Positions 1-8,011 of a DNA stretch of 15,537 nt are shown piece by piece. A model generated the notes under the pieces. It ran no database searches. It was not told the origin of the DNA and saw only the letters and a program-made list of their open reading frames with translations. Each line of letters opens with the position of its first letter. The first letter of the stretch is position 1. The translations under genes and the position numbers were made by a program. Origin of the DNA: CAZMRF01 sp964568735 (GTDB lineage: Bacteria; Acidobacteriota; Polarisedimenticolia; JACPZX01); assembly GCA_964568735.1 (NCBI GenBank), contig CAZMRF010000080.1, positions 1 through 15,537 on the forward strand, read 5' to 3'.

Positions 1-2
1 GC

Positions 3-3000
3 GGCGGGCTGCGCGTGCGCGTGATGGATTTCGGCCTGGCGCGCGCCACCGAAGCCACCGGCGTCACGAAAACCGGGATGGTGGTAGGGACCATGTCGTA
101 CCTCAGCCCAGAGCAGGCCAGTGGTCGTCCAGTCGACACGCGATCGGACATCTACTCCCTGGGAACGGTGCTCTATGAATGCGTCACGGGGGACGTACCG
201 TTCACCGGTGACGTGCAGTCGATGCTCTACCGCATCGTTCACGAGATCCCGCAGTCCGCGCGCGAGCGCGGGGCGCAGATCGACGAGACGCTGGACCGGA
301 TCATCGTCGGGTGCCTCGCCAAGGATCCCGCTGAACGTCCCGCCAACCCCGGCGACCTGGTGGCCGCTCTGCGCCGCTACCGGGCCGACCTCCACGAGAG
401 CGAGCAGAATAAATCGCTTCTCATGACGCGCGCCGTCCAGGCTCCCCGCATGGCGCTGGCCCCGTTCGTGGGCCGCAAGGACGAGTCGCGCGAGCTGCAG
501 CAGCGCCTCAACGCGGCCGTGGCAGGAGAGTGCCAGTTCGTCGTGGTCTCCGGCGAGGCGGGCGTCGGCAAGACGCGCCTGCTGGACGATCTCGACAAGC
601 TCGCGCATGCGCGGCAGATCCGGACCCTCCACGGGCGCTGCGTCGAGCAGGACGGATCGTTTCCGTACTACGGTTTTTGCGAGGCGATCCAGGAGTACTT
701 CCGCCAGCGCGAGCCCGGGTCGTCGGGTGGAGGCCAGGCGGACGTGTCGGATCTCGGTGCCGAGCTGGTAGCACTGTTTCCGACTCTCGGTGAGATCGAC
801 GCGTTCCGGTCGGGATCCGGCGGCGACCACCCGGCCACCGCGGGCAGCGAGACACGCCAGCCGGAGAACCGTGCCCAGGTCTTCGAGCTTCTCGCCCGCA
901 CGCTCATCCGGCTCGCCGCCGGCAAGCCGCTGGTGCTCCTTCTCGAGGACCTGCACGGCGCGGACGTTACAATCGAAGCCCTGCGCTACATCGTGCGCCG
1001 GCTCGGGCCGACGCCGACCCTGATCATCGGCACCTATCGATCTCAGGAGGTCGACCGCCGGCACCCGCTCTCGGCGATGCTCGAGGGGTTCCAGGGGGAT
1101 CGCCACTTCGTGCACTTGAATCTGCGCCCGCTATCGCTCGCCGAGCACAGGGAGCTGCTGTCGACCTTGACCGGCGGCACCCAGATTTCGCCTGCGATTG
1201 CGGACAAGCTGTTCGAGAGCACGGAGGGGAACCCCTACTTCACCAAGGAACTCGTGCGCTCACTCATGGACTCGGGCAATCTCATCCGCGACAACACAGG
1301 GATCTGGTCCCTCTCCGGGGAAGGCGAGATCTCGTCGAACGCTCTGCCATCAACCATCCAGCAGGCCGTGGAGAAACGAATCGCTCGCCTTCCCGAGACG
1401 CTGCGAGACGTCCTGGCCACGGCCGCTGTCGTAGGCAAGTCGTTCGACTTCAAGGACCTGGAGGCGCTCGTCGAGGGCGACACGGACGTGGAGGGCGCGG
1501 TCGAGCGGCTCATCCAGGAGGGACTGATCGAGGAAGAGCGCCAGTCTCGCGGCGATACTCTGGCATTCACGAGCGGCGTCGTCCGTGAAGTCCTCTACGC
1601 GGATTTGTCGCGCCGCAAGCGGCGGTCGCTGCATCGGAAGTACGCCGAGCAGCTCGAGAAGCGGCATGCGGGGAAGCTCGACCGGGTCTATCCCCAACTC
1701 GTCTATCACTGCTCCGAAGGCGACATCCCGGAGAAATCCGTGGCGTATGGGCTCAAGCATGCCCGCCGATCGATCGAGGCCTTCAGCCCGGAGGAAGCCA
1801 TCCGCTCCGTCAAAACGGCGCTCGAGTTCCTCGACGAGGAGTGGGAGGGTGACGCCACGGTCGAAGGCGATGCACGGATGCTGCTCGCATCGGCCTTCCA
1901 GATGGGAGGCGACGTGGACGGCGCGCTGCGGGAGATGGGCGCCGCCTTGCGCGTGTTCGAGCGCGAGAAAGAAACCGACAGGGTCCTCGAGGTCCTCCTC
2001 GCGGCAGCGCGGACGTCGTGGCAGTCCCGCCGCGCCGAAGAGGCCCGAAGCTGGGTCGAGCGCGGGCTGAGCGCATCCAAGACGGCCGGAGATCAGGACA
2101 GGCTCGGCCAGTTCCTGGCGCTGGCAGGAACACTCGCCAATCTGCGGGGCGAGTACGCGAAAGCAGGCGAGCTCCTCCGGGAGGCTGAAAGCCTCGGTCA
2201 CGCGGCGCGCGAGGCAACCGCCGACGATGCCACCCCCGAGGGCGGCACGCTCATCGTTGCTGTGGGAAACACGCTGCTTGCCGCCGAGCCAACCTCCATG
2301 GAGACAGTGGAGGAGTGGGAGGTCTTCACCAACGTCTTCGAGCCGCTCATCACCTCGGGCAACCTGGGCGATCTGGTGCCGACCCTGTGCGAGCGCTGGG
2401 AAGCGCAGGAGCAGGGGCGCGCTTTCGTGTTCCCTATCCGCCCCGGCGTGCATTTTCAGGATGGTGTCCTCCTCACCGCCGCCGTGGTCAAATCCGCGTT
2501 CGAGCGGTCCATCCAGAAGAGCGCAAGGAATCTCCCACCGGCCTTCGTGCCGATCCGAGGGGTGCAGGAGTTCGTGACCGGGCAGGCCGGCGACGTTTCC
2601 GGAATCGTTGCCCAGGGGGAGGGTCGCCTGGAGATCCGCCTCGAAGCGCCGTTGCCGATCTATCCCGCCCTGCTGGCCGACGCGCGCACGGCCGTCTACC
2701 GGCTGAGCGGCGCGGAGCGGGAGGAAGCCCTGATCGGCACCGGCCCCTTCCGCCTCGCGGCGCGGGACGAGACGCGCATCCGCCTGGAGAGGCATGACGG
2801 CTACTGGAGCGGCGCACCGCCCCGCCTCGACGCGGTGGAGTTCCGGCACGGCCTGAGCGCGGCCGCGATCGCCGCAGGCCTGGAGACCGGCGAGTTCGAC
2901 GTAAGCGGCGATCTTCTTCCGAATGACCTCGAACGGCTGATAGCCAACCCGCGCTTCCGCCGAGGATTGGTCGAGACGCCGAAGATGACCACTTATTTCC

Positions 3001-5213
3001 TGGTCTTTCCCACGCATGCGGGCGCCGCGGGCCGGTCGGAGGCTGTGCGCCATGCGCTGGCTGGCCTGGTCCGCACCCACGACCTCGTCTGGCAGACGCT
3101 CGGTCGCTTCGCACAGCCGGCCGTCGGGCTCATCCCTCCAGGCGTGTTGGGACATGACCCCGGCAGGCGCCGTCACCTCATCTCGCTGCAGGAGGCGCGC
3201 AGCCGCCTGCGGGCATCGGGAGTACCGGAGTCGTTCACGCTGAAGGCTGCCGTGCATCCCGTGGTGCGGGACCGATATGGCGCGCTGCTCGAAGCCCTGT
3301 TCTCCGAATGGAAGGAGCTGGGCGTCACGGTCTCCGTGGCTTCGACCGACATGGCCTCGTTCATTCAGGCGATGGGTCGGGGCGAGGACTACGACGTGGG
3401 GGTCATGCGCTGGACAGCGGACTACAACGACCCCGACAACTTCACCCACAACCTGTTCCATTCGGCCACGGGGCAGTTCAGGACCTACTACTCCTCTGAG
3501 GAGGGCGACGAGATCCTCGAAGCGGCGCGGCGCGAAACGACCGCGGCGGTGCGGGAAGCGCTGTACCGCAAGTTCGAAAACCTGATTCTGCTGTCCGACT
3601 CCATCGTGCCGCTCTTCCACGACGTCGGGTTCAGGCTTTCGAATCCCCTCGTGCGCGGCCTGCGCCTGAGCAATACCTATCCTGCCGTCAATTACGCCAG
3701 GCTCGGCAAGGCCGCAGCGACGGCTCCGGCGCTGCGCGCCACGATCGAGGAGGGCGGGAACCTCCAGATTCCGATGCGCGCCTCCATCCATATGCTCGAC
3801 CCGGCCTTGTGCCAGGTTGTCGAAGAGGGCGAGGTACTCTCGTCCATCTACGAGCCCCTCACACAGGTGTTCGAAGGCCGGATCCAACCGCGGCTCGCCC
3901 AGGAGTTTCGCGTCGGGGACGGCGGCCGGACTTACAGGTTTCGCCTGCGGGAGGGGGTGCGTTTCCACGACGGCCGGCGATTGACCGCGCGCGATGTGCG
4001 CTACTCCTTCGAACGTCTTCTGGCGGAGGAGGGGCAGTCACGGCGCGAGCAGGTGTCGGCCATCAGGGGCGCGCAAGCGATCCTCGACAAGACCGCGACG
4101 GAGCTCGCCGGGTTCCAGATCCATTCGGAACGTGAGTTCACCATCGAGCTGATGAGCCCCGTCTCCTTTTTCCCCGTCCTCCTGTCGGACATGTGCACCT
4201 GCATCGTGCCCGAGGGCACGCGACGGCCTATCGGCGGAAGCTATAAGGAGGGCGCAGTCGGAACGGGACCGTTCCGTGTCGTCCGGTTCGAGCCCGGACG
4301 GCGGCTCGAGCTGGAGCGCAATCCCTTCTACTGGCGCGACGGCTATCCACGCAGCCAGGGCCTCACGTTCGAGTTCGGCAAGCCGGCGGCCGAAATCCTC
4401 TCCGGCTTCCGCGCTGGCCGGTTCGCGATAGCCTCCGACCTCGACCCCGCCGACGTCGAGGCGCTGAGGCGGGACCCGGTGTTCGCTGCTGTTTATCGGG
4501 AGGCTCCGTCGCTTTCGACCTACTTCATCCTCTTCAATCGGCACCAGGGCCCGATGACCGATCCAGCCCTGCGCCGCAGGGTGGCTGCGGCCGTGGACGC
4601 GGCCCTTCTCGTGAAGCAGACCCTCGGACGGCGGGCGATTCCCGCGCACGGGCTGATCCCTCCCGGCCTGCTCGGTTACGAGGGCACCCCGCCTGGAGCG
4701 CCGAGTCCGACGGCAATCGCTGGGGATAATCGCGGGGTGGCGGCTGAGTTCACGGCCTCCGTCCACTCCACATTTGCCGGCGAGCATGCCGCCTTCTACG
4801 GTGCCCTGGATGCGGCCCTGCGAGCCGCGGGGATCAGCATTCGATCCGCGACCGGCTCAGTGTCCGAATATCTCGAATCATGGGTTCGAGGAAGCACCGA
4901 CATGATCATCGGCCGGTGGCTGGCCGACTATCCGGACACCGATACCTTCTTCTCGGGGTTCCGGTACGCCTGGGCCTACGTCGGATCGCCTGAGCTGGAC
5001 GAGCTCATCAATCGCGGCCGCACGCAGACCGATCCGACCGTCCGTCACGCACTCTATCGCCAGATCGAGGACATCCTGCGACGCGACGCACTCCTCGTGC
5101 CACTGTTCCACGAGCAGGTTTATCGGTTCGCCCGGCCCGAGCTGGAAGGCATGTCCGTCTCATTCACCTATCCCACCGTCGCCTACGAGACGCTTCATCT
5201 GAGGCGGACGTAG
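3..5213 (+). CDS. Ser/Thr kinase - STAND ATPase - TPR - tandem SBP_bac_5 fusion protein (5' end outside window)
   Basis: Predicted signalling protein. The frame is open from base 3, and the visible part starts just before the kinase DFG motif (27-35), so the G-loop, catalytic lysine and HRD motif lie upstream. Kinase C-lobe: the P+1 loop reads SPEQ instead of APE, followed by the subdomain IX pattern DIYSLG. The ATPase follows, with Walker A GEAGVGKT (552-575) and a Walker B-like LVLLLED (930-950), as in AAA_16/STAND regulators. An alpha-helical, TPR-like stretch covers about 1590-2220. Two solute-binding family 5 domains complete it (about 2241-3720 and 3750-5210), each with GTGPFR (2736, 4260), a DG-x-x-LTA motif and an RW-x-ADY motif (near 3411 and 4917). 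Solute-binding proteins of this family normally sit outside the membrane and feed peptide or nickel importers. Here no signal peptide or transmembrane segment is visible, so a cytosolic sensor role is inferred, with the regulator SgrR as precedent. The ligand and kinase targets are unknown. Confidence 0.93.
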   Translation, partial: GGLRVRVMDFGLARATEATGVTKTGMVVGTMSYLSPEQASGRPVDTRSDIYSLGTVLYECVTGDVPFTGDVQSMLYRIVHEIPQSARERGAQIDETLDRIIVGCLAKDPAERPANPGDLVAALRRYRADLHESEQNKSLLMTRAVQAPRMALAPFVGRKDESRELQQRLNAAVAGECQFVVVSGEAGVGKTRLLDDLDKLAHARQIRTLHGRCVEQDGSFPYYGFCEAIQEYFRQREPGSSGGGQADVSDLGAELVALFPTLGEIDAFRSGSGGDHPATAGSETRQPENRAQVFELLARTLIRLAAGKPLVLLLEDLHGADVTIEALRYIVRRLGPTPTLIIGTYRSQEVDRRHPLSAMLEGFQGDRHFVHLNLRPLSLAEHRELLSTLTGGTQISPAIADKLFESTEGNPYFTKELVRSLMDSGNLIRDNTGIWSLSGEGEISSNALPSTIQQAVEKRIARLPETLRDVLATAAVVGKSFDFKDLEALVEGDTDVEGAVERLIQEGLIEEERQSRGDTLAFTSGVVREVLYADLSRRKRRSLHRKYAEQLEKRHAGKLDRVYPQLVYHCSEGDIPEKSVAYGLKHARRSIEAFSPEEAIRSVKTALEFLDEEWEGDATVEGDARMLLASAFQMGGDVDGALREMGAALRVFEREKETDRVLEVLLAAARTSWQSRRAEEARSWVERGLSASKTAGDQDRLGQFLALAGTLANLRGEYAKAGELLREAESLGHAAREATADDATPEGGTLIVAVGNTLLAAEPTSMETVEEWEVFTNVFEPLITSGNLGDLVPTLCERWEAQEQGRAFVFPIRPGVHFQDGVLLTAAVVKSAFERSIQKSARNLPPAFVPIRGVQEFVTGQAGDVSGIVAQGEGRLEIRLEAPLPIYPALLADARTAVYRLSGAEREEALIGTGPFRLAARDETRIRLERHDGYWSGAPPRLDAVEFRHGLSAAAIAAGLETGEFDVSGDLLPNDLERLIANPRFRRGLVETPKMTTYFLVFPTHAGAAGRSEAVRHALAGLVRTHDLVWQTLGRFAQPAVGLIPPGVLGHDPGRRRHLISLQEARSRLRASGVPESFTLKAAVHPVVRDRYGALLEALFSEWKELGVTVSVASTDMASFIQAMGRGEDYDVGVMRWTADYNDPDNFTHNLFHSATGQFRTYYSSEEGDEILEAARRETTAAVREALYRKFENLILLSDSIVPLFHDVGFRLSNPLVRGLRLSNTYPAVNYARLGKAAATAPALRATIEEGGNLQIPMRASIHMLDPALCQVVEEGEVLSSIYEPLTQVFEGRIQPRLAQEFRVGDGGRTYRFRLREGVRFHDGRRLTARDVRYSFERLLAEEGQSRREQVSAIRGAQAILDKTATELAGFQIHSEREFTIELMSPVSFFPVLLSDMCTCIVPEGTRRPIGGSYKEGAVGTGPFRVVRFEPGRRLELERNPFYWRDGYPRSQGLTFEFGKPAAEILSGFRAGRFAIASDLDPADVEALRRDPVFAAVYREAPSLSTYFILFNRHQGPMTDPALRRRVAAAVDAALLVKQTLGRRAIPAHGLIPPGLLGYEGTPPGAPSPTAIAGDNRGVAAEFTASVHSTFAGEHAAFYGALDAALRAAGISIRSATGSVSEYLESWVRGSTDMIIGRWLADYPDTDTFFSGFRYAWAYVGSPELDELINRGRTQTDPTVRHALYRQIEDILRRDALLVPLFHEQVYRFARPELEGMSVSFTYPTVAYETLHLRRT
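2241..3720 (+). other. first SBP_bac_5-like domain of the kinase fusion
   Basis: Domain of roughly 490 residues opening with GGTLIVAVGN, the usual start of a mature DppA/OppA-type protein just after its signal peptide. It continues with the family pattern FQDG-x-x-LTA (near 2445-2507), GTGPFRL (2736-2756), DGYW, QTLGR (from 3093) and RWTADY (from 3408). Its length matches a complete mature family-5 binding protein, so it is not a fragment. It sits after a helical linker rather than after an export signal. Confidence 0.85.
3750..5210 (+). other. second SBP_bac_5-like domain of the kinase fusion
   Basis: A second complete copy of the same fold, ending at the stop codon. It shows EEGGN at the start, FHDGRRLTARDV near 3963-4000, GTGPFRV (4260-4280), NPFYW, QTLGR (from 4614) and RWLADY (from 4914). 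Landmarks lie about 502-509 codons after their counterparts in the first domain, with small indels between. The two copies are clearly related yet well diverged, so the duplication is old and the two binding sites may differ in ligand. Confidence 0.85.
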
Positions 5214-5270
5214 GGTCGGGCTGCCCGGCACCATCAGCTCAGTGACTCGCGAGCCGCTCGAGCTGGTTCA

Positions 5271-5615
5271 TCACTCCGTGCTCTCGCGGGTGGATGGGCC
5301 GAAGCCGAAGCGTTCGCGCATGCGTTGCCGGAATCGTTCCCGCTCCTCAGGGGGCATCTGCTCGCAGCGCTCTTGCATGCGACGGCGGAGACTGGAGCTA
5401 CCGGAACCGTGGAATCCAAATCCGCCGAAGAGGATCCGGCACAGCGCTAGAAGTCCAAGCGCTTGCCAGAACGTGATCTGGTGCCAGCCGAAGAGCGGCG
5501 GCAGCAGCCAATTCCACAGTTGCCGCACTATTCCGCCGCCGATGGCGACGAATACCAGCATCCCCAGAATCGCCAGCGGAGCGATGAGAATCAGTCTCTT
5601 CAATCTCGGCCTCAT
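5271..5615 (-). CDS. small two-helix membrane protein downstream of ECF sigma factor
   Basis: 114-residue hypothetical protein. I chose the ATG at 5615 because GAGGAG lies a few bases upstream; a longer reading frame exists but would overlap the sigma gene. The N-terminus is basic (MRPRLKRL). It is followed by one hydrophobic segment (about residues 9-30) and a second (about 45-66) separated by a tryptophan-rich loop. The soluble C-terminal tail is rich in Arg, Glu and Met, with a PPEERERFRQRMRER stretch that recalls small metal- or stress-related helical tails, though I assign no function. It starts ten bases after the stop of the sigma-factor reading frame, so the two were probably co-transcribed. 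A role as regulator or target of that sigma factor is possible but unproven. Confidence 0.8.
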   Translation of the reverse strand: MRPRLKRLILIAPLAILGMLVFVAIGGGIVRQLWNWLLPPLFGWHQITFWQALGLLALCRILFGGFGFHGSGSSSLRRRMQERCEQMPPEERERFRQRMRERFGFGPSTRESTE

Positions 5616-5625
5616 GTTCAGCTCC

Positions 5626-6182
5626 TCATGCTTTCGTGAACTCGTCGTAAGTGCTTTGCAGTCGCTCGCGCAGATGCAGCACCGCATAGCGTTTACGCGA
5701 GAGCAGCGTGTTCAAGCCCACGCCCGTCAGGGCGGCAATCTCCTTGAAACTGCGTCCTTCCAACTCATGCGCAACAAACACCTCCCGCTGCTCCTTCGGC
5801 AGCTCCTCGACCGCCAACTCGAGCTCATGGAGAAGCACGTTCGGGCGAAAAGCGCCTCCGGTCCGGCATCGGGCGAAGGCAAGAGGTCTTCCAACCGCAG
5901 CAGCTCATCGTCCCCGTCCGCGACGGCGGTATCGCTGAAGCTCTCCGGCTTTTTCTTGCGGAAGAGATCGGTGATGCGATTGCGCGCCACGCGAAACAGC
6001 CAGCCGGTGACGTGCTCGATCGGCATCAGCAAACGGTTCGCTTCCACCAGCTCATAGAAGACGTCCTGAAGTATGTCTTCAACGTCGCGAGGGTCGGGCA
6101 CGCGCCGGCGAATGAAGTTGCGCAGCCGGGACTGCTCCCGCTGGACCACATCGGAGATCCGCCGATCCTCTTCGTGGGCCAT
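5626..6182 (-). pseudogene. ECF-type RNA polymerase sigma factor, split by a frameshift
   Basis: Sigma-70 family protein that would direct RNA polymerase to a small regulon. Region 2 lies in one frame: helices containing DVEDILQDVFYELVE, then WLFRVARNRITDLFRKKK, the core- and -10-binding part. Region 4 lies in another frame: EELPKEQREVF and the helix-turn-helix SFKEIAALTGVGLNTLLSRKR. The join is near 5838-5842. Restoring one base in the short TT run at 5840-5841 gives a continuous protein of about 185 residues, the usual ECF length. The start at 6182 (MAHEED) has a nearby GGAG; a GTG at 6209 is the alternative. The lesion may be true decay or a single-base sequence error. If real, region 4 is lost and the factor should be inactive. 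Confidence 0.85.
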
Positions 6183-6354
6183 CCGCTCCAGGCTCGCTGC
6201 GTTCCTCACCTACGGCTGTTGACGAATGAGGGGGTGTGGATATTGTGGGGTCGCCGGTTTGCTGAGGAAGATAGCCCGAACTAGCGGCTGGTTGCGGATA
6301 GCATGACGGCCCTTCTCGGGCTCGACGGGCCGCCGAGGCCTTTGATGTAGAGGG

Positions 6355-6386
6355 TCCTGCCCGGCAGATGTCCCCGCCGGGCAGGA
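6355..6386 (-). terminator. 11-bp perfect inverted repeat, possible terminator of the minus-strand gene ending at 6414
   Basis: The arms 6355-6365 (TCCTGCCCGGC) and 6376-6386 (GCCGGGCAGGA) are perfectly complementary around a ten-base loop. The hairpin lies about 28 bases beyond the stop codon of the minus-strand gene, where a transcription terminator is expected. Neither strand carries a clear T tract after the stem, so it is not a classical intrinsic terminator. It could also be a protein-binding site upstream of the sigma gene. Confidence 0.4.
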
Positions 6387-6413
6387 GCGATGGATGTCCG
6401 GAACGCCGGATGG

Positions 6414-6907
6414 TCAGGGAGCGAACTGCCCGATCGGACCATCACCGTCCGGAAAATTGGTGGTGTTCAGCACCTGGATGCCGGCGGTATGGTCTCCGTT
6501 GAACGGCGTCTGATTGGCAGCGCAACCCGCCTCCACGGCGTCGGCCGTCGAATCGAACCACATCCCGACGTGAAACGTGTGAACGGGAGCGGTCTGTGGG
6601 TTCACGGTCGCATCGGCAGCGTGCACGGCCGGGGCTGAGCCCACCCCGGGCGCCACGATGAACGTCTCGTCGCTGAAGATCCCGATGAACCTCGCATGGC
6701 CCTCGCCACGGTCATTGGTATCGACATCCTCCTGGTACCACGACAGCCCGAAGGGCGCGTGAGGAAGCTGGAGAACGAAGACGGTGAACCTGCTCCTGGC
6801 GGGCAGCCAGAGACGTTCACGTCCATCCGCTGGTTCGGCCCGTGTGAGGTGAGCCGGACCTCTCCTCGCGCGTCTGGCAGGCAGGCGGCTGCCCCTGCAG
6901 AAACCAC
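6414..6907 (-). pseudogene. conserved hypothetical protein, 5'-truncated and frameshifted
   Basis: The C-terminal 125 or so residues read like a real protein. They contain FTVFVLQLPHAPFGLSWYQ, a DVDTNDRG turn, and near the end a GDHTAGIQVLN motif followed by NFPDGDGPIGQF and the stop. The expected preceding part (GEVRLTSHGPNQRMDVNVSG) lies in a second frame that joins this one near 6800-6810; one extra base there would restore a single frame. The coding signal fades near 6868, just before the truncated LytTR gene on the other strand begins, and no signal peptide or ribosome-binding site is seen. It looks like a beta-rich, perhaps originally exported protein. I recall similar hypothetical proteins but cannot name a family or function. 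Confidence 0.55.
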
Positions 6908-6912
6908 TTCCC

Positions 6913-7455
6913 GTGACGGTATTCGTCACGGCGTACGACAGGTACGCCCTGCGCGCGTTCGAGGCGCATGCCTTCGATTACCTGCTGAAGCCGATTCATG
7001 AAGAGCGCTTCCGGGACGCGATTACAGCGGCCAAGTCCCGCATCGCCACGGACAAGGGCTGGGATGCCGCCGAGCGGCTGACCACCCTTCTCACGGAAAG
7101 CGGGCAGAGCACGCAGCGCTTGCTAAGACTTCCCGTCAAGCTGAACGGCCGGATTGCCTTCGTTCTGTTGAGTGATGTGGAGTGGATCGAGGCAGAAGGA
7201 AACTACGTGCGATTGCACCTCTCGGGGCAGTCACACCTGGTCCGCGAGACCATGAGCGGCATCGAAGCCAGGCTCGATCCGGGGCAGTTCATGAGGATCC
7301 ATCGATCCGCCATAGTGAACATCGAGTTCATCAAGGACCTGAGGCCATGGTTCACCGGGGAGTACATCGTCCGCATGCAGAACGGAAAAGAGCTCACGCT
7401 GACGCGCAGCCATCGTGAATCCCTTCGCCGCCTCCTGGGCAAGGACAGGCCCTAG
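6913..7455 (+). pseudogene. LytTR-family response regulator lacking the N-terminal half of its receiver domain
   Basis: Two-component transcription regulator of the AlgR/AgrA/LytR type. The visible start is the last third of a receiver domain: FVTAYDRYALRAFEAHAFDYLLKP, which holds the conserved Thr and Lys of the phosphorylation switch (beta4 to beta5). The acidic pocket and phospho-acceptor Asp should lie upstream but are missing. The C-terminal LytTR DNA-binding domain is intact: LLSDVEWIEAEGNYVRLH, then FMRIHRSAIVNIEFI and a GKELTLTRSHRESL ending. The first in-frame start is a GTG at 6913 with no ribosome-binding site, and an in-frame stop lies at 6850. No histidine kinase partner is nearby. 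A truncated DNA-binding protein could still be made, but a 5'-deleted relic is more likely. Confidence 0.8.
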
Positions 7456-7552
7456 CGTCCGGGGATTGTTGGCATTCTCGCACTGGATCTTGCCGGGGCG
7501 CGGCCTCATCTTCCTCCGGGGCCTGGGGGACTCTCTCAGGGAGGAAGCACCC

Positions 7553-7891
7553 GTGAAGAAGGTCTTGGTCATCATCGTCGTCGCCGTCGTCGCCATGGTC
7601 GGCCTGCAAAAGCTCGCCCAGCACAGGCTCGGAACCGAGAACCTCTCCCCCGAGCAACGGCTCGTTCAGTCGCTCGATGAGCGAATCGACGCCGCGAACC
7701 GCCAGATCGCCCAGGCCAGCCGCGCCGCGGGCGTGTCGGGCATCGACAGCACGTCCGAAGCGGAATCGGCCCTTCGCGAGCTGGAGCGCGTGGAGTCGGA
7801 CATCCAGTCCCTGAAGCGCAAATCCACCTCGGACGAGATCCACCGGGAGTGCGATCGACTGATGAGCAAGGTGGAGGCCGTCAGGCGCTAG
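7553..7891 (+). CDS. small membrane-anchored helical protein
   Basis: 112-residue hypothetical protein. The GTG at 7553 is preceded by AGGGAGG (7538-7544) with eight bases of spacing, which decides the start over a longer open frame that overlaps the LytTR gene. Residues 1-22 are KK followed by a hydrophobic run (VLVIIVVAVVAMVGL), a signal anchor or uncleaved signal. The rest is charged and helical, with two stretches that look like coiled coil (around residues 35-50 and 65-110), ending EAVRR. No cysteines or catalytic motif are seen. It probably sits in the inner membrane with its helix in the periplasm; the function is unknown. Confidence 0.7.
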   Translation: MKKVLVIIVVAVVAMVGLQKLAQHRLGTENLSPEQRLVQSLDERIDAANRQIAQASRAAGVSGIDSTSEAESALRELERVESDIQSLKRKSTSDEIHRECDRLMSKVEAVRR

Positions 7892-8011
7892 AGGCACCGC
7901 TTCCAGATGCCGTAGTGGACCGGAGGGTGTAGACTCCGGGCCTTCCGCGTGGTCCGGGGCTGCCGGGACCGTGGCGCGGGCCGGCGTTTTCTCTTGGATG
8001 GGGGGGTACCG

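Noticed and set aside
1350..3968. 872-codon open frame on the minus strand inside the kinase fusion gene
   Set aside because: It is antisense to a frame with clear domain motifs; its protein is rich in Arg, Gly, His and Pro without motifs, as expected for a shadow frame in GC-rich DNA.
5626..6182. Programmed frameshift in the sigma factor
   Set aside because: No slippery heptamer or downstream structure was recognised at the join; a simple one-base deletion explains it.
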